This document shows, in pieces, positions 17,082 to 26,467 of a stretch of DNA of 64,000 nucleotides. The notes under the pieces are model-generated. The model worked only from the letters and a program-made list of their open reading frames with translations. It was not told the origin of the DNA and searched no databases. Each line of letters begins with the position of its first letter. Position 1 is the first letter of the stretch. Location of the stretch: assembly GCA_002353285.1 (NCBI GenBank), contig DEJJ01000028.1:52055-116054 (forward strand), given 5' to 3'. Source of the stretch: Porphyromonadaceae bacterium UBA2751 (GTDB taxonomy: Bacteria > Bacteroidota > Bacteroidia > Bacteroidales > Muribaculaceae). Position numbers and translations under genes: made by a program.

Positions 17082-18719
17082 ATGAGTGACAGCAAAATAC
17101 ACAGGTTTCACTGCGACGTGAGCGGCATCGAGCTGCCTGCGCAATTCACCTATCCCATGCACTATGTGCCTCATGAGCTGTGCAAGATTGCAGCGCATGA
17201 GGTCATGGACTTTGCCTTGAGTCAAGACGAGTGGCGCAACGAGCTCCTCGCCGGCAAGATGCTGGGTGTGCTGGTGGTGAAGGACCTTGACAACTCGCTG
17301 GGCTATCTCGCCGCCTACTCGGGTAACTTGGACCACAATGGCAATCACCCCTATTTTGTGCCTCACATCTACAATCTGCTCGACCCGCATGGGCTGTTTC
17401 GCACTGGCGAGGCCAAAATCACAGCAATTAACCGCCGCATCGAGGCTCTTGAGAACTCGCCCGAGAGAGGGGAACTGAGCCATAGCATCGATTGCACAAT
17501 CGCACAGCAAGAGCAGGAACAGCTACTCATGCGGCAGGCGATTGATAGCGCCAAGGCCAGTCGCGACAAGTGTCGCAGCCAGGGCAACCTGTCGCCGCAG
17601 CAGGAGGCAGCGTTCATCAAGGAAAGCCAGCACATGAAGGCCGAGATGCGCCGCCTCAAGAAGCGCCACCGCGAGCAACTAGCCGCACTGACCCAACGCC
17701 TCAACGACTACGATGCCCACATCGCCCATCTCAAGCAGCAGCGGCGCCTCATGAGCGAGGAGCTGCAAAGCCAGCTTTTCAGCCTTTTCGTGGTGCGCAA
17801 CGCCCGTGGCGAGAGCCTCGATGTGGCAACAATCTTCGACCACCGCCTTCATCGCTTGCCGCCAGCGGGCACTGGCGATTGCTGTGCGCCCAAGCTGCTG
17901 CAACACGCCTTCGTGCACCATCTCACGCCAGTGTGCATGGCCGAGTTCTGGGTGGGACGCTCGCCTCATGGTCAGGTGCGACATCATGGTCATTACTACC
18001 CTGCCTGCCGCAGCAAGTGCCTGCCCCTGATGGAATTCATGCTGCAAGGCCTCGACGTGGAGAGCAATCCGCTAGCCACCGCGCCCAGCAGCGAGGTGCA
18101 AGTAATCTATGAAGACCAATGGCTCATCGTGGTCGACAAGCCTGCAGGCATGCTCACCGTGCCTGGCAAAGACGCTGACGCCAAGTCGCTACTGGAGATT
18201 GTGGACGAAATGCTGCCCGAAGGCGAAAATGCCCTTGAGGTGCATCGCCTCGACCAAGCCACGAGCGGACTGGTGATAATAGCCAAGACAAAGGATGCGC
18301 AAAGTGCTTTGCGCCAACAATTTGAGCAACGAAAGGTGCACAAAACCTACCTCGCCATGCTCGACGGGAAGCCTCCAAAAGAAAAAGGCACCATTGTGCT
18401 GCCGCTGCGCCCCGACCTTGCCGACCGACCACGGCAAGTGGTGGATCATGACGACGGAAAGGAAGCTATATCAAAATATCGCGTACTGGAACATCGTGGC
18501 GACAAGACCCTTGTGGAATTCACGCCATTGACGGGCCGCACCCACCAACTGCGCGTGCACGCCTCACACCCACAGGGCTTGGGATGCCCCATCACTGGCG
18601 ACATGCTCTACGGCACCGCCTCCACCCACCTGCACCTGCATGCCCAATCACTGAGCTTCACCCACCCCATGACTGGTGAGATTATGTGTTTCAAAAGCGA
18701 ACTGTCACAGCATTACTAG
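17082..18719 (+). CDS. RluA-family pseudouridine synthase with long N-terminal extension
   Basis: 545 residues. The C-terminal domain (about 335-545) is an RluA/RsuA-type synthase isomerising uridines in rRNA or tRNA: VIYEDQWLIVVDKPAGMLTVPG, the catalytic loop HRLDQATSG (H388, Asp391; Gln replaces the common Arg after Asp), YLAMLDGKPP, and LTGRTHQLRVHA. The N-terminal part of about 330 residues has a long Glu/Lys/Gln-rich coiled-coil (about 130-235) and a Cys/His-containing segment (GTGDCCAPKLLQHAF, about 265). The extension is known in Bacteroidetes RluA proteins but its role is not. The 3' end overlaps the convergent GHL10 gene by 29 bp. Confidence 0.88.
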   Translation: MSDSKIHRFHCDVSGIELPAQFTYPMHYVPHELCKIAAHEVMDFALSQDEWRNELLAGKMLGVLVVKDLDNSLGYLAAYSGNLDHNGNHPYFVPHIYNLLDPHGLFRTGEAKITAINRRIEALENSPERGELSHSIDCTIAQQEQEQLLMRQAIDSAKASRDKCRSQGNLSPQQEAAFIKESQHMKAEMRRLKKRHREQLAALTQRLNDYDAHIAHLKQQRRLMSEELQSQLFSLFVVRNARGESLDVATIFDHRLHRLPPAGTGDCCAPKLLQHAFVHHLTPVCMAEFWVGRSPHGQVRHHGHYYPACRSKCLPLMEFMLQGLDVESNPLATAPSSEVQVIYEDQWLIVVDKPAGMLTVPGKDADAKSLLEIVDEMLPEGENALEVHRLDQATSGLVIIAKTKDAQSALRQQFEQRKVHKTYLAMLDGKPPKEKGTIVLPLRPDLADRPRQVVDHDDGKEAISKYRVLEHRGDKTLVEFTPLTGRTHQLRVHASHPQGLGCPITGDMLYGTASTHLHLHAQSLSFTHPMTGEIMCFKSELSQHY

Positions 18720-20223
18720 GCTCGCTCTCGTTGTTGCAGCGGTCCAGAGCAGTAACCACATAGGTCGTGCCCTTGGGCCGAGCCATCTTGTGCTTATTAG
18801 GTATGCTTAGAGTGGGCACCGTGATCGACGTCTTGTTTGTAACCCTGAAAATGGCACGAGCATTATCAAGATTGATGTCATCGCCCTCCCTGAACATGTA
18901 CACAACATATCGCACCGCCTGCTGCAGCGGGTCGCTGGTCACAGGAGCATCCCACGAAATCACGGTCTCGAGTTTGTTCTTCGAGTAGCGCAGGTTAGTC
19001 ACCGCTTCGGGGGCCACATCATCAATCCATGTCACGGCAGGACACAGCGCACGAGTGCTCATCTGGTTACTCCTGAGCGAGTCGAGCACTCCCTTATAGT
19101 TGCGAGTCACTTCATAGCCTGGCCACCACGTCACGCCGTGCACATTGGGCAAGGCTCGCATGAGCTCAATCTTGTGGTTGAGCTGTGTGGGGTTCAGGGT
19201 GTCGGGGATGTCGCGATGGTCCATCACATTGCGCACTGCCTGGCCGTAGTACATGTGGCGCCCATTGGCATGGTCGTTCCACCAGTAGCTCAGCACCAGG
19301 TCGCTCGCAGCTTTATGCTCCAGTTCCCAGTATAGCTGCGGCGTCATGTAGTCCACCCATCCCATAGCCGTCCACTTGGGGCAGTCGGCATAGAGTGCAT
19401 CGTAGCACTCAAGCCCATTGGTCTCGCTGCCGTTGCGGTCGCTCTTCTTGTTGCGCCAGATGCCAAACGGACTGATGCCCAGCCTCACCCATGGCTTCAC
19501 AGCCTGAATGGTGCCGTGCAGCTGCTCAATGAGCAGGTCCACGTTGTGGCGGCGCCAGTCGCCCTTGTCGCCCCACCCTGCTCCGTAGCGTGCATAGGAT
19601 GCTGTGTCAGGAAACTCCACACCTTTCACTGGATAGGGATAGAAATAGTCGTCCATGTGTATGGCGTCCACGTCATAGCGCGTGATCATGTCGCGCACCA
19701 CGCGGTTGATGAAGTCGCGGCTCTCGGGCAGCGCCGGGTCAAAGTAAATTTTGCCGTCGGCATAGCGCAGGAACCATTCTGGATGCTCATAGTAGATGTG
19801 CCCCTCGGCAGGTTTGTCGTTCTCGCCGCTGGTCACCCTGTAAGGGTTAATCCACGCATGCAACTCCATGCCGCGGCTATGGCACTCGTCAATCATGAAT
19901 TGCAGCGGGTCCCACAGTGGATTGGGAGCTTTGCCAGCCTCGCCAGTGAGCCATCGCGACCAGGGTTCAAGATCGCTGATGTAGGCAGCATCGGCCTGAG
20001 GACGAACCTGCCAAATCACTGCATTAACGCCCGCCGAGTCGAGCTTGTTGAGCTGGTCACGCAAGTAATTCTGAGTCTCACTCGGGCTCATCTTGGCATA
20101 CTGCCCCTGACCAATAATGTGAAGCCAAGCCCCACGAAATTCCCGCTTAGGCGCCGCTTGAGCGCTTGCCATCACAGCAACGAGCAGTGTCACAGCAACT
20201 GCAATTCTTCTAAATGTATTCAT
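18691..20223 (-). CDS. glycosyl hydrolase-like family 10 (GHL10/DUF187) protein
   Basis: 510 residues with signal peptide (MNTFRRIAVAVTLLVAVMASAQA). The TIM-barrel of the GHL10/YngK family spans about 28-380: REFRGAWLHIIGQGQYAK, VNAVIWQVRPQADAAY, GMELHAWINPYRV, VDAIHMDDYFYPYPV and GWVDYMTPQLYWE contain the conserved acidic and aromatic positions. A C-terminal fibronectin III-like domain (about 408-505) follows. Members are thought to act on cell-wall or exopolysaccharide glycans, but substrates are not settled. The last 29 bp overlap the convergent pseudouridine synthase gene. Confidence 0.88.
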   Translation of the reverse strand: MNTFRRIAVAVTLLVAVMASAQAAPKREFRGAWLHIIGQGQYAKMSPSETQNYLRDQLNKLDSAGVNAVIWQVRPQADAAYISDLEPWSRWLTGEAGKAPNPLWDPLQFMIDECHSRGMELHAWINPYRVTSGENDKPAEGHIYYEHPEWFLRYADGKIYFDPALPESRDFINRVVRDMITRYDVDAIHMDDYFYPYPVKGVEFPDTASYARYGAGWGDKGDWRRHNVDLLIEQLHGTIQAVKPWVRLGISPFGIWRNKKSDRNGSETNGLECYDALYADCPKWTAMGWVDYMTPQLYWELEHKAASDLVLSYWWNDHANGRHMYYGQAVRNVMDHRDIPDTLNPTQLNHKIELMRALPNVHGVTWWPGYEVTRNYKGVLDSLRSNQMSTRALCPAVTWIDDVAPEAVTNLRYSKNKLETVISWDAPVTSDPLQQAVRYVVYMFREGDDINLDNARAIFRVTNKTSITVPTLSIPNKHKMARPKGTTYVVTALDRCNNESEPSNAVTVRF

Positions 20224-20234
20224 TGATTATAACT

Positions 20235-20299
20235 TATTAACTCGATTGACTAGAAATTCTAGAAAAAACTCAAAACTCAAAAACTCAAAACTCAAAACT
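20235..20299. repeat. short-word repeat (ACTCAAA units) between cls and the GHL10 gene
   Basis: At least five copies of AACTCAAA-like words, preceded by TAGAAATTCTAGAAA palindromic words, fill most of the 77-bp gap. Confidence 0.6.
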
Positions 20300-20300
20300 A

Positions 20301-21752
20301 TCACAGCAGCGGTCCAAACAGTCGCACCAGGCTCTCCACAGCCTTTTGCCACATGGGGCGCTTGCGCCAGGCACGCATGCTGATGCGGCTGCAATGCCTC
20401 ATGTCGGCAAGCATCACATCCTTCATGCGCTGGTTGAACTCCTCGCTGTAGAGCAGCACGTTACCCTCAAAGTTATGCTCAAAGCTGCGGAAGTCGAAGT
20501 TGGTCGACCCTGCAGTCACGAAGTCATCGTCCACCACCACCACCTTGCTGTGGAGCATGCCAGGCTCGTAGAAGTAAATCTTGATGCCTGCATCGAGGCA
20601 CTGCTTCACATAGCTGTAGGACGCGTAGCGCAGCAGCACGCTGTCGGGCTTGCGCGGTATCATCAGCCGCACGTCAACCTTGCTCATCGCAGCCACCTGC
20701 AGCGACTTGAGCAAGCTGTCGCTGGGCAGGAAGTAGGGAGTTTGGATGTAGACGCACTTGCGGGCGCTGTCGATGGCCTTCTGGAACACAAACGCCATGT
20801 TCACCCACTGGCTCGTGGGGCCGCCTGTCACCAGCTGCATCCCTATCGGGTTCTTGATGCTACCTGGCTCAACCATTGCCACTGGTTCCTCGATGAGCTC
20901 GCGCTTCATGAAGTTCCAGTCGATGGCAAACGACACCTGCAGCGCTGCCACTATGTCGCCACGCACTCGCAGGTGGGTGTCGCGCCAGTGACCCATCTTG
21001 CCACCGTCGACGTAGCGGTCGGCGATGTTCATCCCGCCTATGTAGCCTATCTTGCCGTCGATTATCGTTATCTTGCGGTGGTTGCGCCAGTTAATGCGGT
21101 TGGCAAACTCAGGAAAAGTAATCTGCATGAACGGATACACCTCCACACCAGCCTTGCGCAGCTTCTTGAAATAGCTCATGTCGAAGTGGAACGACCCCAC
21201 GTGGTCGTAGAGCACGCGCACCTTCACGCCCTCTGCCACCTTGCGCTTGAGGATGTCGCCTATCTCGTTGCCTATCTTGTCGTTCTCGATGATGTAGTAC
21301 TGGATGTGGATGTAGCGCTCGGCGGCCTCGAGGTCGCGCTTGAAGGCGTCGAACTTGTCCTTGCCGTTGGTGAAAATCTCCACCTCGTTATTGGCAAGGT
21401 AGGGCGAGCCCTGGATGGTGTTCACCAGGTTTATCATTTGCTGGCGCTCGCTCTTGAGCGTGTCGTAGTGCACCACCTGCCGCGACCGCAGCAGGTGCTT
21501 GATGTCTTCGCGGTTAGTGAGCTTGAGCCGCTTCTTGCGCGAGATCATGCGCACATGGCGCAGGCTGCGACCAAAGAAGATGTACAGCACTATGCCCACC
21601 ACCGGCAGCAGCACCAGCACAGTGATCCATGCCAGCGTCTTCACCGGGTTGCGGTTCTCGCTCACCACCACCCCGATGATTGCCACAGCAGTGATACCAT
21701 ACAAGATGGTAAATATCAACCGTGAATATGGAAACAACTCAGCAAGTATCAT
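20301..21752 (-). CDS. cls: cardiolipin synthase (phospholipase D superfamily)
   Basis: 483 residues, usual for Cls. Two N-terminal transmembrane helices (about 8-30 and 38-58) anchor the enzyme in the inner membrane. Two HKD motifs are intact: HRKITIIDG (about 222) and HSKVVVVDD (about 396), each followed by a conserved GGMN or GSTNFD segment. It condenses two phosphatidylglycerols to cardiolipin. It lies upstream of the GHL10 gene on the same strand, 77 bp apart. Confidence 0.94.
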   Translation of the reverse strand: MILAELFPYSRLIFTILYGITAVAIIGVVVSENRNPVKTLAWITVLVLLPVVGIVLYIFFGRSLRHVRMISRKKRLKLTNREDIKHLLRSRQVVHYDTLKSERQQMINLVNTIQGSPYLANNEVEIFTNGKDKFDAFKRDLEAAERYIHIQYYIIENDKIGNEIGDILKRKVAEGVKVRVLYDHVGSFHFDMSYFKKLRKAGVEVYPFMQITFPEFANRINWRNHRKITIIDGKIGYIGGMNIADRYVDGGKMGHWRDTHLRVRGDIVAALQVSFAIDWNFMKRELIEEPVAMVEPGSIKNPIGMQLVTGGPTSQWVNMAFVFQKAIDSARKCVYIQTPYFLPSDSLLKSLQVAAMSKVDVRLMIPRKPDSVLLRYASYSYVKQCLDAGIKIYFYEPGMLHSKVVVVDDDFVTAGSTNFDFRSFEHNFEGNVLLYSEEFNQRMKDVMLADMRHCSRISMRAWRKRPMWQKAVESLVRLFGPLL

Positions 21753-22082
21753 TACATCTCTTTTGTCAACAACTTGCTAAATTAATAATTTTACTGGAAA
21801 CTAAGCCGTTTTATAACATTTTTTAAGAGTTAAAGTTGAGAGGGAGAGGGAAGAGGGAGAGTTTGTCCGACAATATCTGACTTAGTCTGACACAGTCCGA
21901 CACAGTCTGACCCAAGTCCAACCTAAGTCCAACCTAAGTCCAACCTAAGTCCAACCTAAGTCCGACTAAATCCACTACAGGCATTATCATTTAGAACACT
22001 TTGCGCAATCCCATTGAAAAAGAAAAATGCCAACCCATCAACAGGAAGGCACCTTCTAAATCTAATAGCGTTATTCAGCAAG
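21753..22082. other. 330-bp gap with tandem repeats, no gene
   Basis: It separates cls from the large secreted protein gene. It contains a purine-rich tract (21838-21862), the GTCTGACACA/AAGTCCAACCT repeats, and otherwise unstructured AT-rich DNA. No clear promoter for cls was identified. Confidence 0.5.
21878..21973. repeat. intergenic tandem repeat, 11-mer AAGTCCAACCT x4.5 plus diverged 10-mers
   Basis: Four exact copies of AAGTCCAACCT run from 21914 to 21957 and continue into AAGTCCGACT. They are preceded by three diverged units of TCTGACACAG type (21878-21913). The unit length shifts from 10 to 11 bp across the array. It is non-coding. Confidence 0.85.
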
Positions 22083-25000
22083 TTATTTCACCACCTTCAC
22101 CGTAGAGCGGCTGCCGTCGCTGTAGCGAGTCTCAACAATGTTGATACCAGGATGTGGTTTATCACTCTCCACGCCCATCAGGTTGTAATAAACCACGCGG
22201 GTAACGGTCTTGCCTGCCTGCAAGTTGTCGATGGCAGTGATGACACCGTTGTTCTCAGTGGTCACCTTGTTGATTTGCAATGGATAAACAACATAGCCAT
22301 CATTGGTTGCCGCCTTGATGCCAGGAGCACCAGCCTGAGCTGGAGTGATAATCAACTTCAATGCCGAAAGATTCACGGTGAGTTTATAAGTACCTTGTCC
22401 CACTTTGAAGGAACGGGAGTCGCCACTCCTATAAGCTAATGATAACTCTTGTCCTATATGCTCTGAATTCACTACAAAGTCCCCATCAGCAACAGCGCCA
22501 AAGCGATAGGAATTAATAGCAGCCCAATCATTATCATCTACTCCTCCTAACTTCTTTGTAAAACTAAAATAGCCATAACCATTATTGACATTATTAACAG
22601 TCACAGTAGCTGTGTAGATGTTACCGTCGGTAGTGTACATTTCGACACCTTTCCTAGGACTCCAGCCCTGATCATTCACGGTGCCAAGCACATACACGTG
22701 GTCGTGGTTGTTGTCCTTGAGCTTGACTACTGCGGGAATCATGGCATAAACATGGCCGTCCTCGAGAAACACGCCGCCTTGCTCCAGGTAAGAGCCATTG
22801 AACTCAAACTCTCCCTGCAGACTGGCAGGGTTCCAGTTATTGTTACTGCTCTTGAGAGGAGCCACAAATTTCTCGCCGTTCCACTGCGCCCACTCCACGT
22901 TGGCCATTTCCATGGGCTTTGGCTGAACAAAGAAGTACTCTTTACTGTTAACCGAACTCGTCTGAAGGTTCTGGCCATAGAAGCTGGCAGCTACGAAGGG
23001 GTTGAGACTGGTTGGTGCTGCAATGCCTTGTTCATTTACAGCAAGCGAATTCTTGTCGAGCACAAACTCGGGGTTAGTGGTGTTGACCAGCCTACCCACA
23101 ACACCCTTGAGCAGCTTATTGCGCAATGAACCATCAGTAAACTCAGCATCACCAGGAAGACGCAGACCAATCCAGTTGCTCTGGTCGTAAGTTACGGGAA
23201 CTGTCGAGGTCAAGCCACTGCCACTATCAAGAGTGTGCATGAAGTCGATGTATTGTTCAGTGTTCTCATCCTTGCTGGCATAACCATTATTGTCCTTGCA
23301 AATGAGCATAGTCCCATGATCCACAGCGTCAACGGCAGTCAAGTCGGTGATGTTATAAAGCGTCTTCGTATTACCACTACGCACCAGCTCCGCAAGCGTA
23401 ATATCCTGAGCCTTAGTGGGGAGAACTACCTCATCGCTCAGCTCAAGATAACAACGATTACCGTCAACTTCCGTCAATGAACTGCCGCCAAAGGCAAGTT
23501 TACCATCTTTAATAAATGCCTTCTTTATACTTTTCCCCTTTAACGCTTCATCGCCAGACACTAATTGATTTGGATAATAATAAGTACTGCTTTTTAACAG
23601 ATTATTTGACATATTAAAACTTGAACCATCACGTGTGGGAACCATTACATTGCGAGTCACATCAGTTGACTTACATTTTAAGAGAACACACCCCTTGGCA
23701 GGAATAATTCCACCTGTAACTTCGGTAAGTTCCATTGTTTTGTTTTCCTCATCTACACTTGAAACAATGTAAGGAGTCATCTCATTGGTCTCATAGAGCA
23801 TGTTAAAGCATACCCTAAGTGTTGTCCAATAATAACCGTCAGCATCAGGACCGACAAATTCCTCAGGAGCCACAGCAAAATAGTTTTCCTTTGTTGTCAC
23901 ATCTTTATCCATCCCCTCAAGGTTCCATTTTCCATAAGGACGGATGTCATTAAAATCAAAACTTGCTGATAATTTGTTATCATTCCCTTCAATGATATAG
24001 AAAGAATCATTATTCCCTTGAATTAAATATGTATTATCAGCTTGGTGAGATATCTGAATAAACGCGCCTGATGTAGGTTCCTGGTAATATTGATTTGTGT
24101 GATCATCTTGCACATAAATATCCCATACTTCTTTATTTGTATTAGAATTAATCTTCCAAAGGTACACTTGCATCATGGTGCCAGCATCTGTAATCGAGAT
24201 TGGCAGATTGTCATTTGTCACCAATTGTGTATTTAATGCAGCTTGTAGGTTTGAAGATATTGCAGCTCCAGTATACTTTTTAACCGAACTTATGTAGTGA
24301 TTAGTTGAATTATTCTTAATTCTCCAAAAATAATAACCATCATCAAAACGCGCATAGTAAGTGCCACCATTATCATCATCTATAGTAAAAGTTAGAGGGT
24401 TGTCGCTTGTAATAAATTCTTTTTCTTCGGTTGAAGGATTAATCCGATACCATCCTTTAAACATTATATTTGTATTATTACATGAAGCCGTTAATGTAAC
24501 ATCGTCCCCTATATTATTAGTACCTTTATCTATTGTTGCAGTTCCTAATGTAGTATTTTCCGATTCGACATCAACACTTTTTGTTATAATTTCTTTAAAA
24601 TGAGCCTCCCATACAGCATTTATAACATTTGTGTTCCCTTTACCAGCATCTTTTGGCCCCGTTGAACCTGGACGTTTGGTGTATGCGGCTTTCACATCCC
24701 AAATTGAACCAGCCTGTTGCTGAGAGTCGCTAACGTATAATATGGTACCTTTCTGAGTAGCTTTATCAGTATCATAGTCACCTATATTTTCAACACATTC
24801 CCAATGATCAAATTCATAACCATCAGCAGGAACAGCTAATATTTTAAATGGACACGGTCTGTAATTTCCATTAGAAGTATTAGTAACTTCTGTTGTATAT
24901 TCAGTATGTTGACAACTATTTGTTGAAGGACTCGTTTCTGAATACTCGGCTGCATAGACTTTACCTTGCCCTGTAGCGACTCTCACTTTTAGACGAGAAT

Positions 25001-25106
25001 CGCATCGATATGGAAGATCTTCAGGCCCCCCTCCCCATGCATCGTTTCCAGCTAAGGCAAAGAGCATCAGTAATAACAGTATTTTAAGATTCTTCATTTT
25101 AAACAT
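22083..25106 (-). CDS. large secreted protein with InlB-type repeat and C-terminal sorting-like domain
   Basis: 1007 residues. Signal peptide MKNLKILLLLMLFALAGNDAWG (start at 25106 or 25097). The region at about 155-260 resembles divergent InlB/Flg_new beta repeats (SENTTLGTATIDKG... GGTYYARF). A later segment (about 820-910, VYVLGTVNDQGWSP...GYGYFSFTKKLG) resembles a SusE/F-like starch-binding fold. The end (VVYYNLMGVESDKPHPGI... then STVKVVK) is the short sorting-like domain common in Prevotella and Muribaculaceae secreted proteins. Base composition is clearly AT-rich at about 23.5-25.0 kb and GC-richer toward the 3' end, suggesting mosaic origin. Its start is joined to the preceding gene by TGATG. 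Ligand unknown. Confidence 0.75.
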   Translation of the reverse strand: MFKMKNLKILLLLMLFALAGNDAWGGGPEDLPYRCDSRLKVRVATGQGKVYAAEYSETSPSTNSCQHTEYTTEVTNTSNGNYRPCPFKILAVPADGYEFDHWECVENIGDYDTDKATQKGTILYVSDSQQQAGSIWDVKAAYTKRPGSTGPKDAGKGNTNVINAVWEAHFKEIITKSVDVESENTTLGTATIDKGTNNIGDDVTLTASCNNTNIMFKGWYRINPSTEEKEFITSDNPLTFTIDDDNGGTYYARFDDGYYFWRIKNNSTNHYISSVKKYTGAAISSNLQAALNTQLVTNDNLPISITDAGTMMQVYLWKINSNTNKEVWDIYVQDDHTNQYYQEPTSGAFIQISHQADNTYLIQGNNDSFYIIEGNDNKLSASFDFNDIRPYGKWNLEGMDKDVTTKENYFAVAPEEFVGPDADGYYWTTLRVCFNMLYETNEMTPYIVSSVDEENKTMELTEVTGGIIPAKGCVLLKCKSTDVTRNVMVPTRDGSSFNMSNNLLKSSTYYYPNQLVSGDEALKGKSIKKAFIKDGKLAFGGSSLTEVDGNRCYLELSDEVVLPTKAQDITLAELVRSGNTKTLYNITDLTAVDAVDHGTMLICKDNNGYASKDENTEQYIDFMHTLDSGSGLTSTVPVTYDQSNWIGLRLPGDAEFTDGSLRNKLLKGVVGRLVNTTNPEFVLDKNSLAVNEQGIAAPTSLNPFVAASFYGQNLQTSSVNSKEYFFVQPKPMEMANVEWAQWNGEKFVAPLKSSNNNWNPASLQGEFEFNGSYLEQGGVFLEDGHVYAMIPAVVKLKDNNHDHVYVLGTVNDQGWSPRKGVEMYTTDGNIYTATVTVNNVNNGYGYFSFTKKLGGVDDNDWAAINSYRFGAVADGDFVVNSEHIGQELSLAYRSGDSRSFKVGQGTYKLTVNLSALKLIITPAQAGAPGIKAATNDGYVVYPLQINKVTTENNGVITAIDNLQAGKTVTRVVYYNLMGVESDKPHPGINIVETRYSDGSRSTVKVVK

Positions 25107-26380
25107 CACTTTTTGTTTTTATTGTGTTTTTTATTTGTTTTAGTAGTTATGGTGGCGGCAGCGGCGTTGCGTTTGCCGTCGTAGTAGTTGTAGCAGCAGC
25201 GCACAGCGAGGGTCGCAGTGATTAGCTGATGTGGCAGGTCGAGTTGCTCGCTCAGTGGTGTGGCAATAATGAAAAGTGCCAGCACTGCTGTGTAGAGCAA
25301 ATAAACCTTGTAGAATCCCTTGCGTTTGTGCCAGATAAGCCAAATTATCAATGGTAGTGGGTTGAAAGGGATGAGATACCAGTTCCAATGCTTGCCAAAG
25401 AGCCCTGAGACGAAACTGGTGTAAATCAGAAAAAGTCCCGCAGCCGTGACAAGAGCCATCAGTAACACATCAAGCACTCGGCCAAGCCATTGCAGTTTCC
25501 ATTTTAACTGCGCAAGTGTAATCAAGACCACCACAAGCAGCATCATGCCAAACACCCATGTGGGAGTAACGGCCTCAAAATTCAACTTGTTCTTTAATGG
25601 CAACAACTCTTTTTCGCCTGTCGTCACTGGTCTGCGATTACCTTCAGCATCCACAATCTCAGCTTTTTTCAGCACTTGTGGCAAAAGTCCAGGAGCAACT
25701 CTTTGTTCTTGTTTCCAATAGATGTCGCTTTCTGTCCCAAAAAAGGTAACGCCCAAAAATTCAAGCCAAGAAGTGGACACACTTTTAAAAATTGCTCCAT
25801 TATTGAGCTTGAACTGCTCGGGCCAGCCGTTGAAGTCGATTGTCTCATCCACCACCACATTCTCAATTGCCATTAGCGACACCGATGAGCAGTTGTTCTG
25901 CAGGAAGTTGAAGTGACGCATGTCCTCGTCAACATAGTCATTGTCGAGCAGTCGCCACAGCTCTTGCTTCTCGTGAAGGGTGAGGTTCAACTCATATTGT
26001 GTCACCTGCCGGCCGTCATGCCTGAAGCCTTTCAGGAACTCCGCCGTGGGCACTGCCATCATGTGAGCATCGGTCCGGCCCACAAAGAACTTCATTATGC
26101 CCCCCATGCCAGCCTCTTCCTCAAAGCTGAAGCAAAAGTCGAGGTTATGCACTGGGCACTCCATGCGCAAGGCAGCATGCCCAAGCTGCGAGTAGATAGC
26201 CTCGCCGGGCGATGCAATGAGCAGGCTCGCAGTGACGAAGTTGGAGCTGTCGGGCAGCAGCGGGCCTGGGTGGGTCCAGGGCACTTTGTCTTGGGCCTGA
26301 ACAGTGGCGCTTGTGGCGAGCACGAGGCCCGTCACAAGTGTCGCAATCCATATTTTCAGTGCTGTGTTTGCCACTATCAC
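25106..26380 (-). CDS. DUF4105-family membrane protein
   Basis: 424 residues from a GTG start (no good ATG nearby). Signal peptide about 1-29 (LVTGLVLATSATVQAQ). The DUF4105 (Lnb-like periplasmic) domain spans about 45-190: ASPGEAIYSQLGHAALRM, FVGRTDAHMMAVP and FNFLQNNCSSVSL contain the conserved His and the NNC motif, recalling papain-like NlpC relatives. Five hydrophobic helices follow (about 270-400), then a Lys/Asn-rich tail. Function is uncertain; related domains occur in lacto-N-biosidase chaperone-type proteins. It is translationally coupled (TGATG) to the large secreted protein downstream. Confidence 0.82.
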   Translation of the reverse strand: MIVANTALKIWIATLVTGLVLATSATVQAQDKVPWTHPGPLLPDSSNFVTASLLIASPGEAIYSQLGHAALRMECPVHNLDFCFSFEEEAGMGGIMKFFVGRTDAHMMAVPTAEFLKGFRHDGRQVTQYELNLTLHEKQELWRLLDNDYVDEDMRHFNFLQNNCSSVSLMAIENVVVDETIDFNGWPEQFKLNNGAIFKSVSTSWLEFLGVTFFGTESDIYWKQEQRVAPGLLPQVLKKAEIVDAEGNRRPVTTGEKELLPLKNKLNFEAVTPTWVFGMMLLVVVLITLAQLKWKLQWLGRVLDVLLMALVTAAGLFLIYTSFVSGLFGKHWNWYLIPFNPLPLIIWLIWHKRKGFYKVYLLYTAVLALFIIATPLSEQLDLPHQLITATLAVRCCYNYYDGKRNAAAATITTKTNKKHNKNKK

Positions 26381-26432
26381 TAGAATTTCTAGATTTTCTA
26401 GACTGACTAGATTTCTACTGACTAGATTATCG
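26379..26432. repeat. short-word repeat (CTAGA/GACTAGAT units)
   Basis: CTAGAATTTCTAGATTTTCTAG and three GACTAGAT-type words lie immediately upstream of the DUF4105 gene. The words are partly palindromic. Confidence 0.6.
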
Positions 26433-26467
26433 AGGAAAACGTAGTGCCAACCTAATTATGCGTTAAA

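Noticed and set aside
20346..21725. 459-codon plus-strand ORF opposite cls
   Set aside because: His/Val/Leu-rich shadow of the clear cardiolipin synthase frame; codon bias of the true gene keeps the antisense frame open.
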